Below are positions 16,016 to 26,834 of a stretch of 64,000 nt of DNA, piece by piece. The position numbers were made by a program, and so were the translations under genes. The stretch's first letter is position 1; the number at the start of each line of letters is the position of its first letter. Under the pieces are notes generated by a model. The model was not told where the DNA came from and searched no databases. It worked only from the letters and a program-made list of their open reading frames with translations. The DNA is from JAGOFO01 sp964522105. Its GTDB lineage: Bacteria; Myxococcota_A; UBA9042; DTJE01. The stretch is taken from assembly GCA_964522105.1 (NCBI GenBank), contig CAZFVA010000005.1, forward strand, positions 62,001 through 126,000, written 5' to 3'.

Positions 16016-19000
16016 CTACAACCTCGACAGGGCCTCACGGGCTTCCCTGCAATCCGGCTGGTCAGAAAGAAGACGAGTCACGAACTGACGAGCCTTCTTC
16101 ATATCCCCTCTGGACTCATGAATTCCTGCAATAGACAGAAGGACTTCCTTCTTCTGTTCGGGCTCAAGCGCATCGATTCGCAACAGCAGTGGCTGAAGCA
16201 CCCGCATCGCTTTTTCCATGTCGCGATTCCTGACATGAAGACGGGCCAGCGCCAGCGTGTTGTTGATGTTCGATGCATCGTGTTCGTGGCAGATACGGTA
16301 ATACTCAACGGCCCGCGTAAGGTCCCCGGCCGCTTCAAGAATTCTTCCCAGTTCGTGCGCGTATGGCGGCAGCTCCCGCAGTCTGCGTTTAGCTTCCAGG
16401 TAGTTCACCAGCCATTCAAGATAAGGAACAGCTTTCTGCTCGTCACCCGTCTTCAGGTAGAACTTGACGATGCCGGCGACGACTCTCGGGTCGTCCTTCC
16501 GGTAACGGTGGGCCTCTTCAGCATACTGAATGAACTTGTCGCCCTGATTCAGCTTTTTCAGGTAAGTTTCGGCAATATCCATGCAGATACCGGCGCGATC
16601 TTCGTCAGATTCAGCGTTCTTTAGATCCCGCAGCAGCACTTCCACGACCTTCGCGAAGTCGCCGCGCTCGCTGTAAACCTTTTTCAGGAATTCATTGACT
16701 GCCGGGTGCTTCGGGTTGATAGCGGCCGCTTCCTGCAACGCTGTGCGCACTTCTTCGCCCGACTCGCCGCGCTTCATAAGTATCCGTGCAGTTCCAAGCA
16801 GCGCGTCGATCCTGTGATTTTCATCGATTGCAGCTTCCTGCAGCCTGCGGAACAACTTCAAAGCCTCGGTGTCCTGATCCTTGCTTTCCATCATGCGGGC
16901 CAGCGTCAGTAACGCCTCGGGATGATTCGGATTTACCGCAATAATTTCGCGGGCAATCGTCCCGGCCAGTGCATGGTCGCCAAGTTTGTCCCGTGCGATA
17001 TCGCATGCCCGTGCAAGCAGAAGAACCTTTTCAGTCGAGTCAGCTTCGTTCTGGGCCTTGCGGCGGATGATGGAAATCAGCGACGTCCAGTCTTCGGACT
17101 TGTAGTAAAGGCGCAGAAGCTCGTCGATTACCGTCGGGGCGCCCGGATCGATCTGGGCAGCTTTACGCGCAAACCCAAGTGCTACGCCCATGTTTTCAAG
17201 GCGGTTTTCAGCTATTGAAGTCGCCTTCAGCGCTGACCTGACCCTCTCGTCCAGCGGAAGGTCCGAGTCAATCGCGTACCCGAGTATCCGGACCAGAGGC
17301 TCATATTCTTCCAGTTGCTCGTAGATAGATTCAAGGCGCCGCCTGGCCGCAGTGCCGATCGGGTCCAGTGACACGACCCTTTCAAGTGTGGCGCGGGCTG
17401 CCGGCAAGTCATGAAGGACAGTTTCCTGAAGTCCCGCGGCTTCCAGAAGCAGTGCCAGCCTGCCTGCGACATCCGGCGTCGCCGACGACAGGCGCTCGAT
17501 CGTGTCGACCTGACCCTGCACATCATCGGTCTGTTCGTAACACTTTCTAAGCCGCTTCAGTGTATCCAGGTCACCGGCACCAAGGCTTGAAGCTTCCTCG
17601 AAAGCCTCGGCAGCCGCCTTGAATTCGCGCCTGGTTTCCAGCAGACCTGCGATCCGTATCAGGACGTCAATTCGCTCGGAAACGCCGAGATCAAGGCGCA
17701 GCCTGTGTCGCAGAACCTTGATCAGGTCCTCGATACGTCCGGCCATCGAATATTCATTGTCGAGCGCCTCGAGCGCCTCCCTGCTTGACGGATCAATCTC
17801 CATCACGCGACGCAGGGCCGTTTCAATCTCGGCAGGCGACTCGTGCCCCAGGTCGGCGGCAAGCTTCACGCCGGTAAGCAGAAGTTTCTTTTCCAGATCC
17901 GGCCACGACGCAGCCTGGGCCGCCATGCGCAGCACGTTCCACGCCAGTTTGCCGTCACGACTTGATGCCGCCGCGGCAAGAATTCGGTCCAGCAGGTTGT
18001 CATCAGATGGATCAAGACTGAGCGCCTTGCCAAGATGCGTAAGCTCAAGGTGGGCCTTGCCAAGCCGTGCTGCCGCTGCTGCCGCCTGATTATGAAGCTC
18101 AAGCAGGTCCGACGTCTCGTGCGAGCGCTCGATCTGGGCTTCAACTGCCCACAACAGGCCGGTGTCATCTTTTGAATCTGTGAAGGCCCTTCTTAAGGCG
18201 TCCATGGCGTGCCGTCCGACTATCGGCTCGGCAGACAGGTTACTCATCAGACGGATCGCCTCGGCATTTGCCGGGTCGTTGACAAGCACGGTCCTGACCT
18301 GCTCGAAAGCGCCCTCGACGTCCGTTGCATCTTCGATAAGCACAGACGCAAGACGCAGCCTCATGTCAGCGCCGGCGTCGTCGCCTGCCAGACCGATCCT
18401 GCGCCGCAGTATGCGGGCCTGGTCCTCTTTCCGGTTCAGTTGAATGTATGCGTCTTCCAGCTTTCCAAGAACCTCAAGGTCGTCGGAATTCATTGAAAGA
18501 TAGACTGTGAAATGACGTGCTGCCAGTGTCGGATTGGAAAGCGGGCCTGCCGCCAGTTTTCCTGCGAACAGATGCAGCTTCATGGATGTGTTGCTGTCTG
18601 CAGCCGCGTCGGCGACCGGCGCGACGATCTCGTAGGCCGTGCTCCACAGCCTTTTGTCGCCTGCAATGGAGTGAATATGGTTCAGCACTTCATCATTGGA
18701 AGGGTCGTCGCGAAGCGCATCACCAAGGATTGTCAGTGCCTGTGACGCACCATCGAGCCTGTTGATCGTCACTTCAGCCATCTTGACCAGCACCGGAGTT
18801 CTATCCTCCGGTTGATCAAGCAGGGCCACTTCGCTGCGCAGGACGGCAACCAGTTTCACGTACTCGCCGGTCGCTTCGTACACGCTTTCCAGAATATGAG
18901 CCGCGTCAATGGCCCGGGTGCCTTCAGCCATAAGGCGTTCAAGCCCGACCGCAGCCCGATCGGCATAAGGGTCAGTCGTCAAAGCGGCTTTGTAATGGCT

Positions 19001-22000
19001 GATTGCAGCGTCAGGGTCATTCAGTTTTACATCCCAGACTTCACCGATCTGCGTATTCAGTTCGACCTGATCGGCCGAAACCTGTGACACAGCAAGCCGG
19101 TTTTTCAGCAGGGTTATCAAGTTTTCAAAATCACCCGACGCGTCAAGCAGGTCGGAAAGTCTGACGAAGGCGTATTTGTCTGCCGGATCAATCTTCAGGA
19201 TGCTCTGCAGCACCTGCATTGCGGCGAATCTGTCGGCAAGCTGGCCTTCATAAACTGAAGCCGCCTTTTTCAACGCAGCCAGTTGCTCTGCAATCCCCTT
19301 GATCTGCCCGGCTTTCCTGACGTACATGTCGGCAATTTCTTCAAATTTTCCTGCCGCCAGCACAGTCCTTTCCAGCAGAACCCATACGTCCTCGTCCTGC
19401 GGAAATTCTTCAAGCATCGTTTCAAGGACTGCTACGGCCTCGTCCCGGCGCTCAAGGCGGTCGCCCAGAATTTCTGCCAGTTCAAGCAGCAACTCCCTGC
19501 GGTCAGCCGGCGATTCGGCAATTTCGGACTTGCGCCGCACCCATACGACCAGTTCCTGGTAGTTTTCTGTTTCGCGATAGATTGCTTCGATGTTGTCGAT
19601 GGCAATGCCGTTGTCCGGGTCGGAATCAAGCACCTTCTTCAGGATCTCGGCGGCAGCCTCGGCGTCCTCGACCGAGTGCCTTACGACTTCGTAGGCTTTG
19701 AAATAATGGGCAATTCGTTCGCGGGGATCGTCGGCCAGATCACCAAGATTTTCATACAGCAGCGCCAGTTCATGGAACTGGCCCAGCGACTCGTAAATGT
19801 CGCCCAGTCGATTCACGACTTTCTGATCATCCGGCCTGCGAAGGAACGCAACCCGCAGATAAGAAGCGGCCTCTTCCGGACGGCCAAGTTCCTTTTCAAG
19901 AATCAAAGCCAGCGCCAGTGCCAGTTCATACGCGACCGGTTTGTCCTGATTGTCCTGGAAAGTCTTTTCAATGGCTGCAACAACGTCGGCGATTCTACCA
20001 AGGCGGCGCCCGGTCACTTCCAGGTTTCTGCGGACATCCTGGTCTTCCGGAACTATTGCGATCAGCCTGTTCAGATCTTCAAATCGCAGGTCGTCAAGTT
20101 CCAGCGTCTCCTCGATTTCGATCGCATGGCGCAGGCAGTACTCGGTGCCCGGTTCGATGCCACTTTTCGCGGCGACGAAACGGTACAGGTCCAGAAGGCG
20201 CATGTTTTCACTGTGGCGATCCAGAAGGTTCGTTACCGCAGTAAAGAAAATCGGGTCCAGCGTTTCCTTATAAACCCTTATTACGGTATCAAGGCAGGTG
20301 GCCTCGAACTTGCTTCCGTCAAGGATTCTGAAAGCGATATCAAGGGCTTCCTGATGCAAACCGGCGTCAAGGGTACTTTCAGCGATGTTCTTTCGCAGCC
20401 ACGCGATCCGTTCGTCATCGCGCCGATCCGGTCTGATCTCTTCAAGGTTGAAAAGTTCGTCGCGCCACAGGCTGCGCAGGCCGGCAGAATCACCACGGGT
20501 CGTAAGAATATCACTCAGGACATCAAGGGCTTCACGGTCCAGAGGCCTGATGGCAAGGACTTCGCGGTAGCACGTTTCGGCTGAAGCCGGGTCAGCCAGG
20601 TTGTTGGCATAAACCAGCGCACAGTCAAGCCATGCATCGGCGCGCTCGTCAGTCCGCTCGAGCACGTGGATAATCTTGAACTGAAGTGTCCGGACGTAGC
20701 GCTGATGGTCGCCCATGCGTAAAGCGAGGTCACACATGGCAACAATAACGGCTTTGTCATCGCCCTTTTCTTCAATCGCATCGTCAAGAAGCGACATCGC
20801 TTCCGTCAGGTGCTGGCCATGTTCCACAAGTCGATTGGCCGCCCGCAGCCTGACCGTATTCCTGTCGCCAACATCTGTGGTGCTGCCGGTACAGGCGCTT
20901 CGCACCCAGTCAACTGCCAGATCCGGCTTCTGCTGACGCACAAGTTCGTCATAAAGCGTTATGAAAGAATCCTCGACCATCGGCATTTCAAGGAACGCCG
21001 CACCGAAGGCTGCAATTGCCTCGGCGTGCCGACTCAGTTCAACACACGACTTACCAATCCTTTTCAGAATGGAAATCTTCTTTCTTGAAACCGACTCATA
21101 GCGCACCAGCACATTCAGCGCGTCTATCAGCAGGGACTTGTTGTCAGTAACTTCAGCGGCGTCCTCGACAATCCGGGCAGCTTCGGCAGCGAAACCCGGG
21201 TCATCAAAGAAACCGACCGCTACGTCCAGGGCACCCGGGTGATTGGGGTCGGTCGCAATAACCTTTTTGACCGCATCAAGGGCTGCGTCCGGGTTGTGGA
21301 TATCAGTTCGTGAATACAGCTTTGCGATCTCGACCAGAGCGGCGTTGCGCTGGAAGTCATCTTCAGCAAGTTCAAGGTCTTCGCCAATCAGCTTCAATAA
21401 AATGGTGGTGTCGTCAATTTCCCGCGCCAGTGCCCGGGCAGCGTTTCGTGCAGTCAGGTCTGTCGGGAATTTTTCAAGCACTTCAAGGAAGACAGTCAAT
21501 GCGCGGGCCGGATCGCCAAGGCCATCACGTATGATTGTGGCGGCCGTGACAAGGTGCCCCCGGCGTCTGGACAGGTCTTCGTGGTAATGGCCCAGCAGAA
21601 GGTGGGTCGAAGTCTTCAGTCCAGCGTCATCAAGGCGTTCCGCTGCTTCGATAAGGATTGTTGCTGCCTCGGTGGCAAGAACATCAACGGCGTCTTCATC
21701 AGGTCGGCTTTCGATTACAAACGTTAACGCCTCGACGGCAGCCGTCAACTGTCCAGCCCGCATGGCCAGCATTGCCGCATCAAGTCGAATTTCGCGCTTG
21801 TCATCAAGCGAGGCTGCCAGGTCGGCCATCTCGTGAAGAAGCGGGATTCTGGCTGAATCCTGGTTCAGGCCGGACAGTTCGGAATCAAGTGCCTTCAAAA
21901 TCAGCAGGTTCCGCGGGAACAGTTCGTTCAATTCGCGGTAGATGGCTGCAGCGCGTTCGTGGTCGTTTAACTGCTTTGCCGCAACATCTGCTGACGCCAT

Positions 22001-25000
22001 CATAAGCCTGATACGGGCTTCGGCCGGTGCATTCTGCGAGATGTTCTGCAGACTTGCGATCAGCCGTTCGGCCATGTCGGCATTCACGCCGACGTCAACA
22101 AGCCTGTCTAACAGGTCATTGTTGGATGGCATCGTACCAAGCGCGTAGGCCAGCGTGTCAAAACACGCTGTCAGATTGCCGCGTTCAAACTCGATGTCCG
22201 CGATGTCCATCAGGTTTTCAACGCAGGCTTCCGGTGACAGGCACAGCACGGCGCGGCTTCGAAGCACAGCAACAAGCCGGTCCTGGCAGTCGGGCCTGCC
22301 TTTGAAACTGGTTTCCAGAATATCAAGCAGCGCCGGAACAAAATCTTCCCGACCGCTGATGCTTGTGTCGTTAACCAGATTTTCCGCAAAAACCAGCAGG
22401 TCTTCGCGGTTCGATGCGGCCCGGATGGCCGACGAAATGTACCGGGCGGCTTCACGCGGCAGCTTTAACTGTTCGCGATAAATGACGGCGATCTTGAAGT
22501 TGATGTCCGGGGCATCAGACGCGTGCTGCGGGATCGAAGCCTTGTGTTCCAGATGGGAAATCAGCTCCGAGAATCTTCCATGTTCGTAAAGCAGGTCTTC
22601 AAGCATTGAGTCGGCATCGGGATCGTACCCCTGCGACGAAATGTTGCGGACTGTGTAGATTGCTTCGTCAACCATGCCGTGCGCAGACGCGAACAGAGCC
22701 TTTTCAATCAGGGTCTGTCTGCGGTCGTCAACTGACTGAGCGTCAGCGAGCCTGTCAAACATCGACATCGCCGAATCAACATCTTCCGTGGCCTTGTACA
22801 GTAAAAGCAGGTCGCCCAGAAATACCGGGTCCTCCCCTTCAAACGGAAGGGCCTTTTCCATGGCCTTTACAGCAAGAACCGGTTCCGAAAGCCGCTGGCC
22901 GTACAGTTCGCCAAGCAGCCTTGAAAGTCGCGCCTCAAGGGCCGGTTCGATGCTGTCGAGGTGGTCGTCCGATGCGTTCTGATTTCCGTCCGTTATACCG
23001 ACCCATCCCCCGAATACGGCGGCAGCTTCGGCGTATCGCCCTGTTTCAGTCGCCAGGGACATTAAACCTGTTATGTTTTCGTCGTTCGGACACAGCTCCA
23101 CAGAAAGCAGGAAGTCTTCAAATGCCCCTGCTGCATCGTTGAATTCTGCAAACTTCAGGTTGCCGGATTCCACCAGCAGGCCAGCCCTCTGCGCGTTCGA
23201 TTCGGTGCGTCCGAGCCTGGTTTCAATGGTCGAGATCAGTTCTGCCGAATTTCCCTTCTGGCGGTACTGTGTCTGCAGAATATTGCCGGCGACGTCGGTA
23301 TCCCGCCCCGACGCAAATATTTTGGCTACCTGCGCAAGCGCGGCATCATTTTCGCCACCAGTCAGAATTGATTTAAGAATTTCAAGGGCTTCTGTGGTCT
23401 GGTCCAGATTATCAGACAAGACTACGGCTAGTTCGCAATCCAGCCTTGTGCGGTCCCACGCCGTTACCGCGATTTCGCGTTCCTTTCGAAGAACGTCGGC
23501 AAGCTCCATAAAACGCTCGGATCTTTCCAGTGTCCTGTGCAGGCCGGCCAGTGCCATCCTGTCAGGTTCATCCGAGGCGGCCAGAGCCGACGAATACGAA
23601 TCGGCAGCCTGTGTGTCGTCGCCAAGCAGGTCTTCATAAAGCCCGCCCAGTCGCATCAAAATGTCTTTCTTTCCGCTGTCAGTGCGTGATGATTCAAGAC
23701 GACGAATCAGGACATGCTCGAGCGCGGTGTAGTCTTCCTGTTGAATCGCAATAGTTTCAAGTAGATCAAGGGCTTTGATCGTGTTCGGATCAATATCAAG
23801 AACGCGTTCAAATGCGCTGCGGGCTTCCTGATGGAACAGCAGACGGTCGCCGTAAATTGAACCGAGTTCCATCAGCAGGTCTTTACGCCATGCCTCGTCC
23901 TCTACCCGAAGAACAACCTCTTCAATCAGCTCTGTCAGCGGTTGCCACAGTCCGGCGTCGGCCGCCGTCTTTCGTGCAATCTGAAGCAGCTTCGGCAGGC
24001 CATCAAGGTTGGTGTCAATCCTGACAGCAGCGGCTACTGCTTCAAAAGCTTCAACCGGCTTGTCAGAGTCAGAGTACATTTTGTGAAGCAGCAGGTAATC
24101 AGCTTTTTGCGCGGCGACGTCCATTCCGGTCCTGGCCAGGGCCTTCAGGGTCCGCTCCAGTCGCGCATTGTCCCTGCGATCTGCCGCGAGGGCCAGTACC
24201 TTCCGGCCGGTCACCGAGTCAGCAGGATCAGCAATGAACGCCTGTTCAAGGTAATCAAGGGCGCGGGCCGGTTCGCGCAGGTCGGTTTCAAATGCACGGG
24301 CCAGAATAAGGTTCAGCGCCTTCTTGATCCCCGCGTTTTCTTCACGGGATTCACGCTGGCCAAGCACCGCCACGAACCGTCGGATGTCATTGCGACGTTT
24401 GTAAAGTGCATAGACTGCGTCAAAATCTTCCTGATCGATGAAAATCTGCTCAAGCCGCCGCGACGCAGTTTCGTCGCCACCGTCAAGTTCAAGAATTCGC
24501 TGGTAAATCTGCCCGGCCTGCAGGACATCACCCATCCGGTCAAGGTAGATTTCGCCAAGCTTGTGAAGAAGCTCGATCCTGCGCTTCAATGGCATGGGAC
24601 AATCAATTTCAGTCGCAAGGAAGGCTGCGTAATCCTTCCACTTTTCAAGACGCGTAAACAGGTGATGAAGGTTTTCACGCGCTTCGCGGCAAGTCCCGTT
24701 CAGCCTGTAGGCTTCCTGGTAAAGTTCAAGAGCCTCGTCATGGCGCAGCAGCCGGTCACGAGCCATTGCGGCAGCGCTCAGCAGCACCTGCTCGCGGTCG
24801 GGGCCGGTAACCATGTCAAGCTCGCGGCGCAGCATCAGGTACAGTTTTTCCTGATTGTGCTTGTGCTTGTAGATAGTCTTGAGCTTCTTGACGACGTCCA
24901 GATTCTGCGGGTCGATCTCGAGCATCTTTTCCAGGAACGGAATTGCCTGGGTTTCGTTCGACATACGGTCAATCGCGATTTCCGAAATCCGCTGAAAAAG

Positions 25001-26626
25001 TTCAAGCATTTCAGCAGGTTCTTCCGTTATCTCGACTTTCTTCTGAAGCACTTTCAAAAGATCGGGCCATCTTTCCGACGACTCGTAACCACGCGCCAGA
25101 GTATCTAAAGCCTGCGTGTTTGAAGGCGAAATCTCGACGATTCGGGCATATGCGGCAAGCATGCTGTCCTGACTTGGCTGCTTGTCCGGATGCTGGTAAA
25201 TCTCGACGATTCTGAACAACAGACTGACTTTCTGTTCAACATCATCGGCCGGCAGTCTACGCAGCCGGTCGTTATAGAACTCGACCAGTGCATGCCATTT
25301 TCCAGACTTTTCAAGTAGAGCTATCAGGGCCTCGAAAGCCGCGCTGTTTTCAGGGGAAATAGTCAGTATGCGTTTCTGTGCCTCGGCCGCGCGGTCGAGG
25401 TTATTCAGTTTGTTTTCGGCGACATCGGCCATGACCTGGTTGATGCGGATACGCTCGGCGTCAGACTCAACAATTGAAAGTTCAAACTGGAGCGTGGCGA
25501 ACTGTTTCTGCCAGTCCTCTTTCCGCCCGTGATACCAGACATAAAATTCCAGCGCGTCGATACTGCGCGGATCAACTGCCCGCAGCCGCCGCCAGACCTT
25601 TTCGGATTCGTCATCCCGGCCGAGTTCCATCAGCGTCCGGCCCTGCCACTTCAGGATTGCCGGTTCTGCCTGAGTCCCGACAACGTTGCGCCTGAGTGAC
25701 TCAAAAAATGAAACCGCGCGGTCAAGAGACCCCGATTTTCTAAGGATATCAAGGTATATTCCGCTGGCTGGCTCGTTTGTTCTGTCGGCTTCAAGGGCGG
25801 TCTCGACAGTCGAAATCGCCGTGGCATCATCTTCAGCTGCCAGTTGCAGCAAAGACGCATCAATCAGCACTGCTGCCCTGTCCGGGCCTTCCAGATCAGT
25901 GGCCACGGACATCAAAAGCCGCTGAGCCTGATCCTGCTGACCAAGCTCGGTCATCGTGGTCACGTAAAGCGCCCGCAGTTCACTGTCAGCAGGAGCATCA
26001 TGCAGAGACTGCTCCAGCAATGTGACGGATTTTTCAAGCTTTTCGGGAGTTTTGCCTTTATGCAACCCGGACCGTGTCTTTGCAAGCAGAGCTTCGCGTT
26101 CAGCCTTTCTTCTTGAAGCAGCAAGCGCATCACCCAGTTCAGGTCCATATCTCAGGTTGAATTCCGGGTCGCCCGATCCCGCAAGCAACTTAAGCATCCG
26201 AATTCTGGTCTGGTCATCAAGGCTGGATGAGTAACGGTCATAAACAGACGCCATTCCCCTGGGGTTCAGGCTAAGAATGGACGCAGCAATCCTGGAAATT
26301 TCGGCTGAATCGGAGTCCATCAGGTCGGTGCGGAATATGTCGGAAGCGGCAGCGGCCACTTTTCCGGCAATATCGGCCCGGTTGGATGAAGAATCCTCTG
26401 TCAGATGGGATGAAACTGCCCATGACAGAAGAAGGTTTGCGGTCAGTCTGGTCCATGAAGCAAGTGTTGCGATGTCATCGGAATCCAGCACGTGCTCGCG
26501 TATAAGCGAGAGCACCTCGCCAAGTTCCTGTCCGGACAGGTCAGGAACGAATTCCTGCAATGCCGAACTGTCGCGACTGCCTGAAATAATGCCATCGAAA
26601 ATCTGACCAATCCGGGCGATGTTCAT
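16016..26626 (-). CDS. Giant tandem-TPR protein (3536 residues)
   Basis: One uninterrupted reading frame of 10.6 kb. Nearly the whole product is degenerate TPR-type helical pairs in higher-order blocks of roughly 100-120 residues. Each has phrases such as LLxxxxxLAGxxxxx, AxxxYxxxLxLDPxNxxAL and an Arg/Glu-rich ERxxLLxxIAxIxxDxLxDxxxA unit. No signal peptide, membrane segment or enzymatic motif is visible, so it should be a long cytoplasmic superhelical scaffold. The N-terminus (MNIARIGQIFDG) follows a weak ribosome site. nadB follows 4 bases downstream. There are no internal stops or frameshifts and base use matches the neighbours, so it is not decaying. The partner and role are unknown. Expansion by internal duplication is likely because blocks resemble each other. 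Confidence 0.85.
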   Translation of the reverse strand: MNIARIGQIFDGIISGSRDSSALQEFVPDLSGQELGEVLSLIREHVLDSDDIATLASWTRLTANLLLSWAVSSHLTEDSSSNRADIAGKVAAAASDIFRTDLMDSDSAEISRIAASILSLNPRGMASVYDRYSSSLDDQTRIRMLKLLAGSGDPEFNLRYGPELGDALAASRRKAEREALLAKTRSGLHKGKTPEKLEKSVTLLEQSLHDAPADSELRALYVTTMTELGQQDQAQRLLMSVATDLEGPDRAAVLIDASLLQLAAEDDATAISTVETALEADRTNEPASGIYLDILRKSGSLDRAVSFFESLRRNVVGTQAEPAILKWQGRTLMELGRDDESEKVWRRLRAVDPRSIDALEFYVWYHGRKEDWQKQFATLQFELSIVESDAERIRINQVMADVAENKLNNLDRAAEAQKRILTISPENSAAFEALIALLEKSGKWHALVEFYNDRLRRLPADDVEQKVSLLFRIVEIYQHPDKQPSQDSMLAAYARIVEISPSNTQALDTLARGYESSERWPDLLKVLQKKVEITEEPAEMLELFQRISEIAIDRMSNETQAIPFLEKMLEIDPQNLDVVKKLKTIYKHKHNQEKLYLMLRRELDMVTGPDREQVLLSAAAMARDRLLRHDEALELYQEAYRLNGTCREARENLHHLFTRLEKWKDYAAFLATEIDCPMPLKRRIELLHKLGEIYLDRMGDVLQAGQIYQRILELDGGDETASRRLEQIFIDQEDFDAVYALYKRRNDIRRFVAVLGQRESREENAGIKKALNLILARAFETDLREPARALDYLEQAFIADPADSVTGRKVLALAADRRDNARLERTLKALARTGMDVAAQKADYLLLHKMYSDSDKPVEAFEAVAAAVRIDTNLDGLPKLLQIARKTAADAGLWQPLTELIEEVVLRVEDEAWRKDLLMELGSIYGDRLLFHQEARSAFERVLDIDPNTIKALDLLETIAIQQEDYTALEHVLIRRLESSRTDSGKKDILMRLGGLYEDLLGDDTQAADSYSSALAASDEPDRMALAGLHRTLERSERFMELADVLRKEREIAVTAWDRTRLDCELAVVLSDNLDQTTEALEILKSILTGGENDAALAQVAKIFASGRDTDVAGNILQTQYRQKGNSAELISTIETRLGRTESNAQRAGLLVESGNLKFAEFNDAAGAFEDFLLSVELCPNDENITGLMSLATETGRYAEAAAVFGGWVGITDGNQNASDDHLDSIEPALEARLSRLLGELYGQRLSEPVLAVKAMEKALPFEGEDPVFLGDLLLLYKATEDVDSAMSMFDRLADAQSVDDRRQTLIEKALFASAHGMVDEAIYTVRNISSQGYDPDADSMLEDLLYEHGRFSELISHLEHKASIPQHASDAPDINFKIAVIYREQLKLPREAARYISSAIRAASNREDLLVFAENLVNDTSISGREDFVPALLDILETSFKGRPDCQDRLVAVLRSRAVLCLSPEACVENLMDIADIEFERGNLTACFDTLAYALGTMPSNNDLLDRLVDVGVNADMAERLIASLQNISQNAPAEARIRLMMASADVAAKQLNDHERAAAIYRELNELFPRNLLILKALDSELSGLNQDSARIPLLHEMADLAASLDDKREIRLDAAMLAMRAGQLTAAVEALTFVIESRPDEDAVDVLATEAATILIEAAERLDDAGLKTSTHLLLGHYHEDLSRRRGHLVTAATIIRDGLGDPARALTVFLEVLEKFPTDLTARNAARALAREIDDTTILLKLIGEDLELAEDDFQRNAALVEIAKLYSRTDIHNPDAALDAVKKVIATDPNHPGALDVAVGFFDDPGFAAEAARIVEDAAEVTDNKSLLIDALNVLVRYESVSRKKISILKRIGKSCVELSRHAEAIAAFGAAFLEMPMVEDSFITLYDELVRQQKPDLAVDWVRSACTGSTTDVGDRNTVRLRAANRLVEHGQHLTEAMSLLDDAIEEKGDDKAVIVAMCDLALRMGDHQRYVRTLQFKIIHVLERTDERADAWLDCALVYANNLADPASAETCYREVLAIRPLDREALDVLSDILTTRGDSAGLRSLWRDELFNLEEIRPDRRDDERIAWLRKNIAESTLDAGLHQEALDIAFRILDGSKFEATCLDTVIRVYKETLDPIFFTAVTNLLDRHSENMRLLDLYRFVAAKSGIEPGTEYCLRHAIEIEETLELDDLRFEDLNRLIAIVPEDQDVRRNLEVTGRRLGRIADVVAAIEKTFQDNQDKPVAYELALALALILEKELGRPEEAASYLRVAFLRRPDDQKVVNRLGDIYESLGQFHELALLYENLGDLADDPRERIAHYFKAYEVVRHSVEDAEAAAEILKKVLDSDPDNGIAIDNIEAIYRETENYQELVVWVRRKSEIAESPADRRELLLELAEILGDRLERRDEAVAVLETMLEEFPQDEDVWVLLERTVLAAGKFEEIADMYVRKAGQIKGIAEQLAALKKAASVYEGQLADRFAAMQVLQSILKIDPADKYAFVRLSDLLDASGDFENLITLLKNRLAVSQVSADQVELNTQIGEVWDVKLNDPDAAISHYKAALTTDPYADRAAVGLERLMAEGTRAIDAAHILESVYEATGEYVKLVAVLRSEVALLDQPEDRTPVLVKMAEVTINRLDGASQALTILGDALRDDPSNDEVLNHIHSIAGDKRLWSTAYEIVAPVADAAADSNTSMKLHLFAGKLAAGPLSNPTLAARHFTVYLSMNSDDLEVLGKLEDAYIQLNRKEDQARILRRRIGLAGDDAGADMRLRLASVLIEDATDVEGAFEQVRTVLVNDPANAEAIRLMSNLSAEPIVGRHAMDALRRAFTDSKDDTGLLWAVEAQIERSHETSDLLELHNQAAAAAARLGKAHLELTHLGKALSLDPSDDNLLDRILAAAASSRDGKLAWNVLRMAAQAASWPDLEKKLLLTGVKLAADLGHESPAEIETALRRVMEIDPSSREALEALDNEYSMAGRIEDLIKVLRHRLRLDLGVSERIDVLIRIAGLLETRREFKAAAEAFEEASSLGAGDLDTLKRLRKCYEQTDDVQGQVDTIERLSSATPDVAGRLALLLEAAGLQETVLHDLPAARATLERVVSLDPIGTAARRRLESIYEQLEEYEPLVRILGYAIDSDLPLDERVRSALKATSIAENRLENMGVALGFARKAAQIDPGAPTVIDELLRLYYKSEDWTSLISIIRRKAQNEADSTEKVLLLARACDIARDKLGDHALAGTIAREIIAVNPNHPEALLTLARMMESKDQDTEALKLFRRLQEAAIDENHRIDALLGTARILMKRGESGEEVRTALQEAAAINPKHPAVNEFLKKVYSERGDFAKVVEVLLRDLKNAESDEDRAGICMDIAETYLKKLNQGDKFIQYAEEAHRYRKDDPRVVAGIVKFYLKTGDEQKAVPYLEWLVNYLEAKRRLRELPPYAHELGRILEAAGDLTRAVEYYRICHEHDASNINNTLALARLHVRNRDMEKAMRVLQPLLLRIDALEPEQKKEVLLSIAGIHESRGDMKKARQFVTRLLSDQPDCREAREALSRL

Positions 26627-26653
26627 CAGTATTTCAGTCTCCTGGTATGCCTG

Positions 26654-26683
26654 TTGTACCTATCCGAATTTGTACCTTGTACA
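26654..26683. promoter_or_regulatory. Repeated TTGTACCT / TGTAC-N3-GTACA motif in the divergent dnaE region
   Basis: TTGTACCT occurs at 26654-26661 and again at 26670-26677. The second copy forms the inverted repeat TGTAC-CTT-GTACA (26671-26683). A tandem 11-base repeat GCAAGCCTTCC follows at 26694-26715. All lie in the 208-base gap between the divergent giant TPR gene and dnaE. This could be an operator for either gene. I do not match it to a known regulator, and no convincing -35/-10 pair was found here. Confidence 0.3.
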
Positions 26684-26834
26684 GCCGATGTTGGCAAGCC
26701 TTCCGCAAGCCTTCCGCCAATGTTTTGCATGGTTTTTATTGTTCTAAACAGAATGTTTTGCCTGATGCCGTTTTGATACCTTCAATCATAGCCGATTCCC
26801 TGATATTGTCAGCTTGAAAAGTCTGGGGAAAGTC

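Noticed and set aside
19283..20584. A 433-codon open frame on the plus strand inside the giant TPR gene
   Set aside because: Antisense shadow; the translation is rich in Phe, Gln and Arg without motifs, while the minus frame has regular TPR units throughout.
26654..26683. LexA-type SOS box before dnaE
   Set aside because: The TGTAC-N3-GTACA repeat does not match the LexA operators that I know, and replicative dnaE is not usually SOS-controlled; kept only as an unknown motif.
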